The notes under the pieces: model-generated
What the model saw: the letters and a program-made list of their open reading frames with translations, nothing else
The model's database searches: none
What the model was told of the DNA's origin: nothing
Translations under genes and position numbers: made by a program
In this document: in pieces, positions 1 to 7,338 of the stretch
How the letters are laid out: each line of letters opens with the position of its first letter
How positions within the stretch are numbered: position 1 is the first letter of the stretch
From: Bradyrhizobium sp.
GTDB lineage: Bacteria > Pseudomonadota > Alphaproteobacteria > Rhizobiales > Xanthobacteraceae
Reading direction: 5' to 3'
Length of the DNA stretch: 15,774 nt
Assembly: GCA_028290165.1 (NCBI GenBank)
Contig: JAQGKJ010000114.1
Location: forward strand, 1-15,774

Positions 1-918
1 GTTGTCGCCGGCGGTCGGCACGGACATCAACTCACGCGCGTCGGACCCGCCGGTCAGCACCGTGCCATATAACGTCTTGATTCGCTCGGCATCCGCAATG
101 CACGCGCTCAAGCCCCGCGCTAGATCCATGGTGACGTGCTGCCCGCCGACCGCAAAGCCGCTGGCATGGACGAAGCGCCCGCCGGAATAGGTCGCGATCG
201 TGGTGGTGCCGGCGCCCATCTCGACCACGGCGGCGCCCAGATCGGCCTCGTCGTCGGTCAGGACCGACAGGCCCGCCACGTAGGGGCTCGCCGCCATGGC
301 TTCGACGTTGAGATGGCAGCGCTCGACCACCAGCATCAGGTTCTTGGCGACGGTTGCGTCCGAGGTGACGACGTTCATGTCGACGCCGAATTGCCGCGCC
401 ACCATGCCCCTGGGATCGCGAATGCCCTTGACGCCGTCAAGCGCGTAACCGACCGGCAGCGCATGCAGCACGGTACGGCCCTCGCCGGTGGCGTGGTGCA
501 TGCCGGTCGAGGTGACGCGGGTGACGTCGGCTGCCGTGACCGCGCCGCCCTTGATATCGGCTGCGGCTTCGATCAACTGGCCATGCAGCCGGCCGCCCGA
601 AACCGAGAGCAACACGGACTCGACCCGGACCTTGGCCATGCGTTCGGCCAGCGCCACCGCCTGGCGCACCGACTGCTCGCACTCGGCGAGATCGACCACC
701 GCGCCGCCCTTGACGCCGCGCGACTGGATCTGGCTGTAGCCAATCAACTCGACGGCATGGCTGCGTCCGCGCAAGGCGTCGTTCGGCGGGCATGGCTTCA
801 GCCGCGCGATCATGCAGGCGATCTTGCTGGTGCCGATATCGAGGGACGCCACCAGCGCGGTGCGCTTTTGCGGCATCGGGCGCGTCTTCGGCGTCTGATT
901 GCGATCGAGGCCGGTCAT
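1..918 (-). CDS. ftsA: Cell division protein FtsA (3' end beyond window)
   Basis: FtsA is an actin-like ATPase that tethers FtsZ filaments to the inner membrane and recruits later division proteins. The frame is open from ATG at 918 to the window edge, giving the first 306 residues; the C-terminus, including the membrane-targeting helix, lies outside. Visible signatures are the phosphate-1 loop DIGTSK at residues 27-32 within LVASLDIGTSKIACMIA, the SRGVKGG segment near 66-72 typical of FtsA, and the GAGTTTIA phosphate-2 region further on. The start overlaps the ftsQ stop as ATGA (4 nt), so translation is probably coupled to ftsQ. An N-terminal extension of about 20 polar residues precedes the first strand, as in other rhizobial FtsA proteins. 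The family call is secure. ftsZ would be expected next, outside the window. Confidence 0.96.
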   Translation of the reverse strand, partial: MTGLDRNQTPKTRPMPQKRTALVASLDIGTSKIACMIARLKPCPPNDALRGRSHAVELIGYSQIQSRGVKGGAVVDLAECEQSVRQAVALAERMAKVRVESVLLSVSGGRLHGQLIEAAADIKGGAVTAADVTRVTSTGMHHATGEGRTVLHALPVGYALDGVKGIRDPRGMVARQFGVDMNVVTSDATVAKNLMLVVERCHLNVEAMAASPYVAGLSVLTDDEADLGAAVVEMGAGTTTIATYSGGRFVHASGFAVGGQHVTMDLARGLSACIADAERIKTLYGTVLTGGSDARELMSVPTAGDN

Positions 919-1901
919 GCGTCACCGGCCTTCTTCTTCGATTTCTTGTCCTTGAACAGGTCTTCGCGGGCTTTCGCCGCATCTTCCGACAGTTGCACCG
1001 TTAGCCGGTCCGGCAGGCGCATGTCGATGGCGACGATATCGCGCGAGAACAGCCTGTCTTCCTTGTCGAGCTTGCTCAAGCTCGCCAGCGCGTTGCCGAC
1101 GTCGTTTTCCGGCAGGCGGACATCGAGACCGTCCTTGAGCCTCAGGTTCCAGCGCCGCTCTCCGACGAAAATCGCAGCCTTGGTTACGGCGCGCACCTGC
1201 GGATAGCGGGCGAGCAGCGCGAGAAAATCCCTGGCGCGGGTTTCGGCGCCCTTGCCGACCACCAGCGGCAGCGAGAGGAAGCGGCGCGACACGTAGGGCT
1301 CGAGCACCGCGCCGTCATCGGCGATCACCGACAGCCGGCCGTCCTGCTGCCACAGCGCAAACGCCGAACGTTCGACGATATCGATCTGGAGCTGCGCGGG
1401 ATAAAGCTTCAGCACGGTGGCGTCCGCGATCCAGGGATTGGCTTTCAGCTTGTCGCGCACGGTGGCGGCGTCGAGGAACAACAGCGAGGAGCGGCCATTG
1501 ACGCCACCGACCCCGAGCACCTCGTCCTGGCTCAATTGCTTGCGGCCGTTGATGGCGACGCTGGTGATCCGAAATCCGGCGGAATTGGCGATCGCGTTGC
1601 GGGTGTCGCTCAGGGCCGAGGCGAATTCCTCGAGATGGCCGCCCTTGACGACGCCAAAGCCGGCGCTGCCAAGCAGGATCAAGACGGTCGCAGCGACGCC
1701 GGCGCGGTGCGGCAGATAGCGCTCGACAAAACCGATCAGGCGGTGCGGAGGTTCTTCGCGTAGCTGCGTCGTCCTGGCGCGGACGCGATTTAAACCCAGC
1801 CGCTCGCGCAACAGTATGACCGCGCCAATGGCAGCGGCCTTCAGGTCAGCTTGGGGCCTCAGCGATCTCAGCGATCGAGCGAGGCGTCCTGCACCATCCA
1901 T
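915..1901 (-). CDS. ftsQ: Cell division protein FtsQ
   Basis: FtsQ is a bitopic inner-membrane divisome protein that links early cytoplasmic components to FtsW/FtsI and, with FtsB and FtsL, helps regulate septal wall synthesis. The 328-residue product has a basic, Arg-rich cytoplasmic N-terminus (about 1-66), one membrane segment (about 67-86), a POTRA domain (about 110-178, starting FRITSVAINGRKQLS) and a beta domain (about 180-305). It ends in a Lys-rich tail, KDKKSKKK. The ATG at 1901 is the farthest upstream start, because an in-frame TGA lies 15 nt before it; no strong Shine-Dalgarno is visible, so a slightly internal start is possible. The stop overlaps the ftsA start. A 440-nt gap separates it from ddl, the longest gene-free gap in the window, so ftsQA may have its own promoter. 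Confidence 0.93.
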   Translation of the reverse strand: MDGAGRLARSLRSLRPQADLKAAAIGAVILLRERLGLNRVRARTTQLREEPPHRLIGFVERYLPHRAGVAATVLILLGSAGFGVVKGGHLEEFASALSDTRNAIANSAGFRITSVAINGRKQLSQDEVLGVGGVNGRSSLLFLDAATVRDKLKANPWIADATVLKLYPAQLQIDIVERSAFALWQQDGRLSVIADDGAVLEPYVSRRFLSLPLVVGKGAETRARDFLALLARYPQVRAVTKAAIFVGERRWNLRLKDGLDVRLPENDVGNALASLSKLDKEDRLFSRDIVAIDMRLPDRLTVQLSEDAAKAREDLFKDKKSKKKAGDA

Positions 1902-2341
1902 TGCACGAGCTCGTCAATTGTTGTGCCCGCAAATGCTTGCGAGTTCTGGCACATGGGACGTCTCGATCATGCCGGGCTGGGTTTTGACCTCAAGTGAGAG
2001 GAGGCCACCTGTTCCCTCGATGCGGTCGCGGAAAGCGGAAATCCGCAACAGCTCACGCCCCGGCAGCCAAGCGCCACACGCGCCGCCAGCGTTAACCTTC
2101 GGACTTCCTGGTAAACAAAGTGTAAAACAGCTGCCGGCTGGACGTGTTTTGATCTGTCTTCTCGGTAGTTTGCGGCCTAATGGTTCCATTTTTACCAATA
2201 CAACGACCTTGATCGCCCCGCCAAACCCCGACGGCCGCGCAGGCAGGCTCCGGGCCGGTCGTTTATTTCCGGGCCAGCGGCCGAATTAGGGGCCGATATG
2301 GTTAAAGCCGGCCCAGGCGGCCCCTCCTGAGGCGACCCGCG
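1902..2341. other. 440-nt ddl-ftsQ intergenic region without a convincing gene
   Basis: This gap separates the end of ddl from the start of ftsQ. No open frame in it has recognisable protein character; a 94-codon minus-strand frame (1914-2198) is judged spurious. The stretch 2090-2215 is noticeably more AT-rich than the flanking genes, as expected of a promoter region. Just downstream of the ddl stop a short inverted repeat (GGGCCG / CGGCCC on the minus strand, about 2287-2312) could form a small hairpin, but no run of U follows it, so it is not called a terminator. Confidence 0.6.
2091..2125 (-). promoter_or_regulatory. Candidate CtrA-like sites upstream of ftsQ
   Basis: On the minus strand, positions 2125-2111 read TTAC, seven bases, TTAC, which has the TTAA-N7-TTAA spacing of the alphaproteobacterial CtrA box with one mismatch in each half. 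A GTTAAC half-site follows at 2097-2091. A further half-site, TTAACCAT, lies at 2305-2298. CtrA is known to control ftsQA in Caulobacter; its use here is inferred only from motif resemblance. No clear -35/-10 pair was found. Confidence 0.25.
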
Positions 2342-3331
2342 CTACTTCTGCGCGCGTTTCGCCGCCAGCGCGATCTGGTCTTGCAGGAAATCGACGAACT
2401 CGATCCCCTGCGCCTTAAGCGCCTTCGGGTAGAGCGAGGCCTTGGTCAGGCCCGGCAAGGTGTTGGTTTCGAGAAAAATCGGACCCTTCTCCGAGACAAT
2501 GAAGTCCGAACGGGAATAGCCTTGGCACGACATCGCCCGATGCGCCCTCAGCGCCTGATCCATGATTTGGGCGCTGATTTCAGGTGCAAAACGCCCGGGA
2601 CAAATCTCCTGCGTCGCTTTGGCGAGATACTTGGCCACATAGTCGAACGGGCCCTCCGCCGGGATGATCTCCACTGGCGGTAGCGCGATCAGTGAGCCAT
2701 CCAATTGCTCCAGCACGCCGCACGTCGCCTCACTGCCGGCGATGAACGGCTCGATCACGTATTCTTCGGTCTTGGCCGCCCGACGGACGGCGACGAGGTC
2801 CTGCCTGGCATTGACGAACATGAGCCCGTAGCTGGAACCATCCCGTGTCGGCTTGGCAATCAGCCTGCCGTACTCGACCAGCGCCGCCTCGGAATCTTCC
2901 AGCGGCACCCCGGCCGGCGCCTTCACGCCTGCGATGGCGGCAAAGCGCTTGGCCGCGATCTTGTCGAAGGCGAGATGCGACGACGCCGAGCCGGAGCCGG
3001 TGAAAGCAATCCCGCGCATTTCGCACATCGCCTGAAGCTCGCCATTCTCCGCCGTGCCGCCGTGCAGGCCGAGCACCAGCAGGCGGCTTTCGTCCCTCGC
3101 CTTGTCGAGCGCCTCTGCGATCCGGCCGACGCTGGGAGTGCCGGGCTTGAACGGATCCTCGAACGGCCGCGAATGCTTCAGAAGCGTCTGGGATTGCGTT
3201 TCATGCACCGTATCATCGACATCCCAGAACCAGAGATCAGCACCAGGCAAGGCCGAATGCAGCGCCTGGCCGGTGGCCACCGATACCAGGCGCTCCTTGT
3301 TGGTGCCTCCGAAGAGAATGGTGATCCGCAT
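2342..3331 (-). CDS. ddl: D-alanine--D-alanine ligase (Ddl), divergent
   Basis: Ddl is a cytoplasmic ATP-grasp enzyme that joins two D-alanines to make the dipeptide MurF adds to the wall precursor. The 329-residue product is only slightly longer than typical DdlB (about 305). Visible features are the N-terminal FGGTNKERLVS with the expected catalytic Glu (E13), HGGTAENG at 90-97, the ATP-binding DGSSYG at 164-169, FDYVAKY at 229-235 (the final Tyr aligns with the Tyr of D-Ala-specific enzymes), R274 and D276 in SRSDF, and the metal-binding ETNTLPGLT at 288-296. The classic HGxxGEDG motif is altered to HGGTAENG, and MDK is FDK at 122-124, so it is a divergent member. The start ATG overlaps the murB stop by one base (TAATG). 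Position between murB and ftsQ matches the standard place of ddlB. Confidence 0.9.
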   Translation of the reverse strand: MRITILFGGTNKERLVSVATGQALHSALPGADLWFWDVDDTVHETQSQTLLKHSRPFEDPFKPGTPSVGRIAEALDKARDESRLLVLGLHGGTAENGELQAMCEMRGIAFTGSGSASSHLAFDKIAAKRFAAIAGVKAPAGVPLEDSEAALVEYGRLIAKPTRDGSSYGLMFVNARQDLVAVRRAAKTEEYVIEPFIAGSEATCGVLEQLDGSLIALPPVEIIPAEGPFDYVAKYLAKATQEICPGRFAPEISAQIMDQALRAHRAMSCQGYSRSDFIVSEKGPIFLETNTLPGLTKASLYPKALKAQGIEFVDFLQDQIALAAKRAQK

Positions 3332-4254
3332 TAGTTTTGCTCGACCCCGATCCGCTTGATTTCCCAGTGTAGCTCAATTCCGGAATTTTCCTTCACCCGC
3401 GCGCGTACGGTCACGCCGAGGGTTTCGATATCATGGCCGGTAGCAGCCCCCGTGTTGATCAGGAAATTGCAGTGCATTTCCGACACCTGCGCCCCGCCGA
3501 CGCGCAAACCTCGGCAGCCGGCGGCATCGATCAGCTTCCAGGCGCTGTTGTCAGGCGGATTCTTGAAGGTCGAACCGCCGGTCTTTTCGCGGATCGGCTG
3601 CGCGGTCTCGCGGTGGTTTTGCACCTCGTTCATCCGTGCGCGAATGGTTTCCGGCGCGGCGATAGACCCGCGAAAGCGCGCCGAGGTGAAGATGATGGCA
3701 GGGTCGACGCCGCTGTTGCGGTAGACGAATTTCATGTCGGCGTTTGTAAACCTGTGCTTCCTGCCGTCGCGCCTGACGCCGGTCGCCTCGATCAAGACAT
3801 CCCTGGTCTCGGCCCCGTTGGCGCCGGCGTTCATGCGCAGCGCGCCGCCGATGGTGCCGGGAATGCCGAAGAAGAATTCGAGCCCGGCGATGTTGGCTGC
3901 GGCCGCCGTCTCGGCGACGCGCTTGTCGAGCGCCGCCGCGCCGGCGCTGACGATATCGCCGTCAGTGCCGGTCTCGCTGAAGCCGCGCGGGCTGAGCCTG
4001 ATCACCACGCCGCGCATGCCGCCATCGCGCACGATCAGGTTTGAGCCGACGCCGACAACGTAGACCGGGAGTTCGCGTGGCAAGTTTGTGAGGAAATACG
4101 CGAGGTCGTCTTCATCCGATGGCGTGAACAGCACCTGGGCCGGACCGCCGACCCGAAACCAGGTCAGCTCGGCGAGTGACTGGTTTGCCAACAGCCGCCC
4201 GCGCAATTGCGGCATCGCGGCTTTGAGATCGGGCGTGATGTCAGGGAAGGTCAT
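3331..4254 (-). CDS. murB: UDP-N-acetylenolpyruvoylglucosamine reductase MurB
   Basis: MurB is a cytoplasmic FAD enzyme that uses NADPH to reduce UDP-GlcNAc-enolpyruvate to UDP-MurNAc. The ATG at 4254 gives 307 residues; a GTG two codons upstream (4260) is possible. ATG is preferred because AGGTGG lies just before it and the product then begins [11 protein letters not shown]. With ATG numbering, FAD-binding [10 protein letters not shown] is at 68-77, [18 protein letters not shown] at 130-147, the FVYRNS arginine at 179, the proton-donor Ser in GGSTFKNP at 228, and the C-terminal catalytic Glu in WEIKRIG at 298. The GSTFKNP form and short length suggest a type II MurB. The gap to murC upstream is filled by a repeat-bounded nuclease unit. 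Downstream, its TAA shares a base with the ddl ATG. Confidence 0.96.
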   Translation of the reverse strand: MTFPDITPDLKAAMPQLRGRLLANQSLAELTWFRVGGPAQVLFTPSDEDDLAYFLTNLPRELPVYVVGVGSNLIVRDGGMRGVVIRLSPRGFSETGTDGDIVSAGAAALDKRVAETAAAANIAGLEFFFGIPGTIGGALRMNAGANGAETRDVLIEATGVRRDGRKHRFTNADMKFVYRNSGVDPAIIFTSARFRGSIAAPETIRARMNEVQNHRETAQPIREKTGGSTFKNPPDNSAWKLIDAAGCRGLRVGGAQVSEMHCNFLINTGAATGHDIETLGVTVRARVKENSGIELHWEIKRIGVEQN

Positions 4255-4278
4255 GCCCACCTGTCACAACATCTAATT

Positions 4279-4315
4279 TCGTCATGGCCGGACTTGTCCC
4301 GGCCATCCACGTCTT
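4279..4315 (+). repeat. Left terminal inverted repeat of GIY-YIG unit
   Basis: This 37-bp arm begins TCGTCATGGCCGG and ends CCACGTCTT. It is itself partly palindromic (GGCCGG, 7-nt loop, CCGGCC) and pairs with 4619-4655 at 36 of 37 positions. Confidence 0.85.
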
Positions 4316-4328
4316 GCAATATCTCAGC

Positions 4329-4619
4329 ATGGCAGGCGGGTACGTTTATTTTCTGACCAATCGCCCCAATGGCATCCTTTATGTCGGGGTGACAAACGAT
4401 CTTATTCGCCGCATCTTCGAACATCGCTCCGGATTCGTCGACGGCTTCACCAAGCGACACGGCCTGAAGCGGTTGGTTTACTTCGAAAAATTTGACGACA
4501 TCCGTGACGCCATCCAGCGCGAGCACAACATCTAGCATTGGCCGCGATCCTGGAAGGTCCGAAAGATCGTCGTTGATAATCCAAATTGGGACGACCTCTA
4601 TCCGACGATAGTGCAATAA
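4329..4619 (+). pseudogene. GIY-YIG nuclease gene interrupted by an amber codon
   Basis: The frame encodes a small GIY-YIG nuclease of the UvrC-N-terminal/YhbQ type. From ATG 4329 it reads MAGGYVYFLTN, then LYVGVTNDLIRRIFEHR, carrying the Tyr pair, Gly, Arg and His expected in the active site, then RLVYFEKFDDIRDAIQREHNI with the metal-binding Glu. A TAG at 4533-4535 stops it there. The same frame then continues as HWPRSWKVRKIVV and DNPNWDDLYPTIVQ to TAA at 4617-4619. That is the expected family C-terminus (KxWpRaWK..NPxWxDLY), so the TAG stands where a Lys codon (AAG) is usual: one substitution, no frameshift. Intact it would be 96 residues. The active-site half is complete, so a truncated product may be made but probably does not fold well. 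It is the only plus-strand gene in the window. A longer start at 4284 would add 15 residues encoded by the repeat and is less likely. Confidence 0.85.
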
Positions 4620-4655
4620 AGACGTGGATGGCCGGGACAAGCCCGGCCATGACGA
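4619..4655 (-). repeat. Right terminal inverted repeat of GIY-YIG unit
   Basis: This arm is the reverse complement of 4279-4315 with one mismatch. It holds a perfect short hairpin, GGCCGGG ACAAG CCCGGCC (4629-4647). It lies 21 nt beyond the murC stop codon and could fold in the murC-murB transcript, alone or with the left arm; no U-run follows in the dcw direction. Confidence 0.85.
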
Positions 4656-4675
4656 GCTTTGGCACTGCCAACCCA

Positions 4676-6079
4676 TCAACCCAGCGCCTTCAATTCGCCC
4701 GGCAGCGTGTAGGCCCATTGGGTGATATTGCCGGCACCTAAGCAGACGACGAAATCGCCTCGGCCGGCGATGCCGTGAACGAGGCCAGCGAGGTCAGTGG
4801 ATTTCTGCAGTGGAATCACTTCGCGATGGCCGTGGGCGCGCAGGCCCAGCACAAAATGATCGCGGTCGATGCCGGCAATCGGCGCCTCGCCCGCCGGATA
4901 AACCTCCGCGACGACCACCGTATCGGCGTCGTTGAAGCACGTGCAAAATTCCTCGAACAGCGATTGCAGCCGGGTGAAGCGGTGCGGCTGCACGACGGCG
5001 ATGATCTTGCCGTTGGTGGATTCCCGCGCCGCCTTCAAGACCGCCGCGATCTCGACGGGATGATGGCCGTAATCATCGATGATGGTGACGCCGTTCCATT
5101 CGCCGGTTTTGGTGAAGCGCCGCTTGACGCCACCAAACCCTGCGATTGCCTTTCGGATCGCGTCGTCGGAAAGTCCGAGTTCGTGCGCTACCGCGATCGC
5201 CGCTGTCGCGTTCGATGCATTATGCCGTCCCGGCATCGGCAACATGATGTCGGCGATCTCATGCATGGCACCGGTCTTGCGGTTGCGGAATACGACCTTG
5301 AATTTCGAGCCGCCGCCCATCGGCGTGAGGTCCATCAGCCGCGCGTCGGACTGCGGATTTTCGCCATAGGTGATGATGCGGCGATCCTCGATCTTGCCGA
5401 CGATGGTCTGCACCACGGGATGGTCGATGCACATCACCGCAAACCCGTAGAACGGCACGTTCTCGACGAAATTACGAAACGCGTCCTGCACCGCGTCGAA
5501 GGTTTTGAAATGGTCGAGATGCTCGGGGTCGACATTGGTGACGATAGCGACATCGGCCGGCAGTTTTAAAAATGTGCCGTCGCTCTCATCGGCCTCGACC
5601 ACCATCCACTCGCCGGCCCCGAGCCGGGCATTGGTGCCGTAGGCGTTGATGATGCCGCCATTGATTACGGTCGGATCGAGATCGCCGGCATCGAGCAGCG
5701 CCGCGACCATCGAGGTCGTGGTGGTCTTGCCATGGGTGCCGGCGATCGCCACGCAGCTCTTCAGCCGCATCAGTTCGGCCAGCATTTCGGCGCGGCGCAC
5801 CACGGGGATGCGCTGGGCGCGGGCGGCCATCAGTTCGGGATTGTCGCGCTTGATCGCGGTCGACACCACCAGCACGTCGGCGCCGGCGACGTTCTCGCCC
5901 TGGTGGCCGACGGTGATCTTGATGCCCTTGTCGCGCAGACGGGTGACATTGGCGCCCTCGGAAGCATCCGAGCCCTGCACCGTGTAACCGAGATTGCACA
6001 AAACCTCGGCAATGCCGCTCATGCCGATACCACCGATCCCGACGAAGTGGATGGGTCCGATCTCGCGCGGCAGTCTCAT
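4676..6079 (-). CDS. murC: UDP-N-acetylmuramate--L-alanine ligase MurC
   Basis: MurC is the first Mur ligase: it adds L-Ala to UDP-MurNAc using ATP in the cytoplasm. The 467-residue product has the usual three domains. The UDP-binding N-terminus contains [12 protein letters not shown] (14-25). The central ATPase domain has the P-loop [10 protein letters not shown] (113-122), the segment EADESDGTF (162-170) and NVDPEHLDH (182-190). The C-terminal domain is entered through GRHNASNA (284-291), with DDYGHHP (335-341) and PHRFTR (365-370) further on. The start at 6079 is preferred over an in-frame ATG at 6130 because AGGA lies about 8 nt upstream and [17 protein letters not shown] is the expected beginning. 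The length is normal. A 78-nt gap without features separates it from murG upstream. Confidence 0.97.
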   Translation of the reverse strand: MRLPREIGPIHFVGIGGIGMSGIAEVLCNLGYTVQGSDASEGANVTRLRDKGIKITVGHQGENVAGADVLVVSTAIKRDNPELMAARAQRIPVVRRAEMLAELMRLKSCVAIAGTHGKTTTTSMVAALLDAGDLDPTVINGGIINAYGTNARLGAGEWMVVEADESDGTFLKLPADVAIVTNVDPEHLDHFKTFDAVQDAFRNFVENVPFYGFAVMCIDHPVVQTIVGKIEDRRIITYGENPQSDARLMDLTPMGGGSKFKVVFRNRKTGAMHEIADIMLPMPGRHNASNATAAIAVAHELGLSDDAIRKAIAGFGGVKRRFTKTGEWNGVTIIDDYGHHPVEIAAVLKAARESTNGKIIAVVQPHRFTRLQSLFEEFCTCFNDADTVVVAEVYPAGEAPIAGIDRDHFVLGLRAHGHREVIPLQKSTDLAGLVHGIAGRGDFVVCLGAGNITQWAYTLPGELKALG

Positions 6080-6157
6080 GAGGATGTTCCTGTCGTTGCG
6101 CGTATTGGATGCCTTGCTTCGGCACGCCATGACAAGGGCAATTTTGAACGAAATCGC

Positions 6158-7258
6158 CTAGATTCCGGCCACTTTCATCACCAGATCGGCCAGCCGTTCG
6201 GCAGCGTCTAGCCGGCCGACGGTGCTGGCGCCGGCGGCCATCGCGGTCAACCGGTCAGGCTCTGCCGCCAGCGCGGAGATTTCCGCAGCCAGCCGGTCGG
6301 GCGTGAAATCGGTCTGCACAATGCGTAGCGCGCCATTGGCCTGCGCCAGCACACCGGCATTGGCGTACTGATCCTGATCGATCGAGCCGGGCAGCGGCAC
6401 CAAAATCGAGGGGCGGCCGATGGCGCCGAGTTCGGCCACCGTGCCGGCGCCGGACCTCGAGATCACCAACTGGCTCGATGCCAGCCGGGCCGGCAAGTCG
6501 TTAAAGAATGGCGCCAGTTCGGCGTCGATCTTGAGCCGGTCATAGACCGCGCGTACCCGTGCCATATCTTCTTCGCGCACCTGCTGGGTGAGCGCCAACC
6601 GGTTCCACAGCGCCGGCTCCAGCCGCTCGATTGCGTCAGGTACGATATCGGCCATCACCCGCGCGCCCTGGCTGCCGCCGACCACCAGCAAGCGAAACGG
6701 ACCGGTGGTATCGGGCGAAGCAAATTTCACCGCGGCTGCGGCCAGGATGGCGGGGCGCATCGGCGTGCCGACGGCGGTCGTCTTCCCTGCCAGCGCCGGA
6801 TCGCGATCGAGCACGCCCGGCAGCGAGGTCGCAATTGCGCGGACGCGGCTCGACAAAAAACGGTTAGCACGGCCGAGCACCGCATTGGCCTCGTGAATGA
6901 TGCCGGGCACGCCGAATAGCCGCGCCGCCAGCAGCGGCGGCAATGTCGGATAACCGCCGAAGCCGACGACGGCCGCAGGCTTCAATCGCCGCATCAGGTT
7001 GAGCGAAACCGCGGTGCCGGCGGCGAGCATCACGCCGGTATAGGCCAGCGACCATGGCGCGCGGCCGCGCACGGTCGCGCTCGGCACCACGTCGATCGTG
7101 TCCTTGGAGAATAATCCGCTGTAGCGCAGCGCGCGGGAGTCGGTAGCGAGGCGCACGCGAAGCCCGCGCCGGATCAGTTCGACGCCAAGCGCCTCGGCGG
7201 GAAACAGATGGCCGCCGGTGCCGCCCGCGGCCAGCAGGATGAGAGGTGCAGTGGTCAT
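6158..7258 (-). CDS. murG: UDP-GlcNAc:lipid I GlcNAc transferase MurG
   Basis: MurG is a peripheral inner-membrane GT-B glycosyltransferase that adds GlcNAc to lipid I to make lipid II. The 366-residue product has the N-terminal loop GGTGGH (12-17), GFGGYPT (99-105), HEANAVLG (122-129), the second glycine loop GGSQGA (194-199), and the UDP-GlcNAc site SRSGAGTVAELGAIGRPSIL (267-286) followed by DQDQYANA (294-301). The start at 7258 gives MTTAPLILLAAGGTGGH. The frame stays open far upstream, but that extension reads through a dispersed repeat and then lies out of frame over ftsW, so it is rejected. No Shine-Dalgarno is apparent before the ATG; a repeat sits 23 nt upstream. Order ftsW-murG-murC is standard. 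Confidence 0.96.
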   Translation of the reverse strand: MTTAPLILLAAGGTGGHLFPAEALGVELIRRGLRVRLATDSRALRYSGLFSKDTIDVVPSATVRGRAPWSLAYTGVMLAAGTAVSLNLMRRLKPAAVVGFGGYPTLPPLLAARLFGVPGIIHEANAVLGRANRFLSSRVRAIATSLPGVLDRDPALAGKTTAVGTPMRPAILAAAAVKFASPDTTGPFRLLVVGGSQGARVMADIVPDAIERLEPALWNRLALTQQVREEDMARVRAVYDRLKIDAELAPFFNDLPARLASSQLVISRSGAGTVAELGAIGRPSILVPLPGSIDQDQYANAGVLAQANGALRIVQTDFTPDRLAAEISALAAEPDRLTAMAAGASTVGRLDAAERLADLVMKVAGI

Positions 7259-7280
7259 TAGGGCAAACTTTGCAAAGAAG

Positions 7281-7315
7281 TGGATTGCTTCGTCACTTCG
7301 TTCCTCGCAATGACG
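7281..7315 (-). repeat. Dispersed intergenic repeat (CEERSDEAI type)
   Basis: On the minus strand this begins CGTCATTGCGAGGAACGAAG and ends AAGCAATCCA, with short inverted ends CGTCA/TGACG. Sequences of this form are widely scattered between genes in rhizobia and other Proteobacteria and are often mistranslated as HCEERSDEAI, which is exactly how this one reads. It fills much of the 80-nt ftsW-murG gap. Recognised from memory; copy number not checked. Confidence 0.7.
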
Positions 7316-7338
7316 AAAAACTACTACTTCCCTCGAGG

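Larger units (their letters stand above)
4279..4655 (+). mobile_element. 377-bp GIY-YIG nuclease unit with 37-bp terminal inverted repeats
   Basis: A plus-strand GIY-YIG gene is enclosed by inverted repeats at 4279-4315 and 4619-4655 that match at 36 of 37 positions (the mismatch is at 4292/4642). The nuclease stop codon (4617-4619) touches the right repeat and the upstream in-frame ATG at 4284 lies inside the left one. The unit starts 25 nt from the murB start and ends 21 nt from the murC stop, so without it the two genes would be about 45 nt apart. No target-site duplication is visible. Palindromes of this kind, often mistranslated as MAGLVPAIHV, are widespread in Bradyrhizobium genomes, as are small GIY-YIG genes. 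That the whole is mobile is an inference. Confidence 0.6.

Noticed and set aside
136..1206. Long plus-strand frame opposite ftsA and ftsQ (356 codons)
   Set aside because: It lies antisense to two clearly recognised genes, and its protein is low-complexity, rich in Arg, Ala, His and Asp as typical of GC-rich antisense frames.
1914..2198. 94-codon minus-strand frame in the ddl-ftsQ gap
   Set aside because: No recognisable motif or helix pattern, and it overlaps the AT-richer probable promoter region. Kept as non-coding.
4265..4534. 11-bp direct repeat CACAACATCTA at 4265-4275 and 4524-4534, the second copy including part of the amber codon
   Set aside because: The first copy is outside the left inverted repeat and the second is internal to the nuclease, so it does not fit a target duplication. 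The amber needs only one base change, so coincidence is the simplest view.
4447..4718. Minus-strand frames opposite the GIY-YIG gene, some reading MAGLVPAIHV
   Set aside because: They are translations of the inverted repeat and the antisense of the nuclease.
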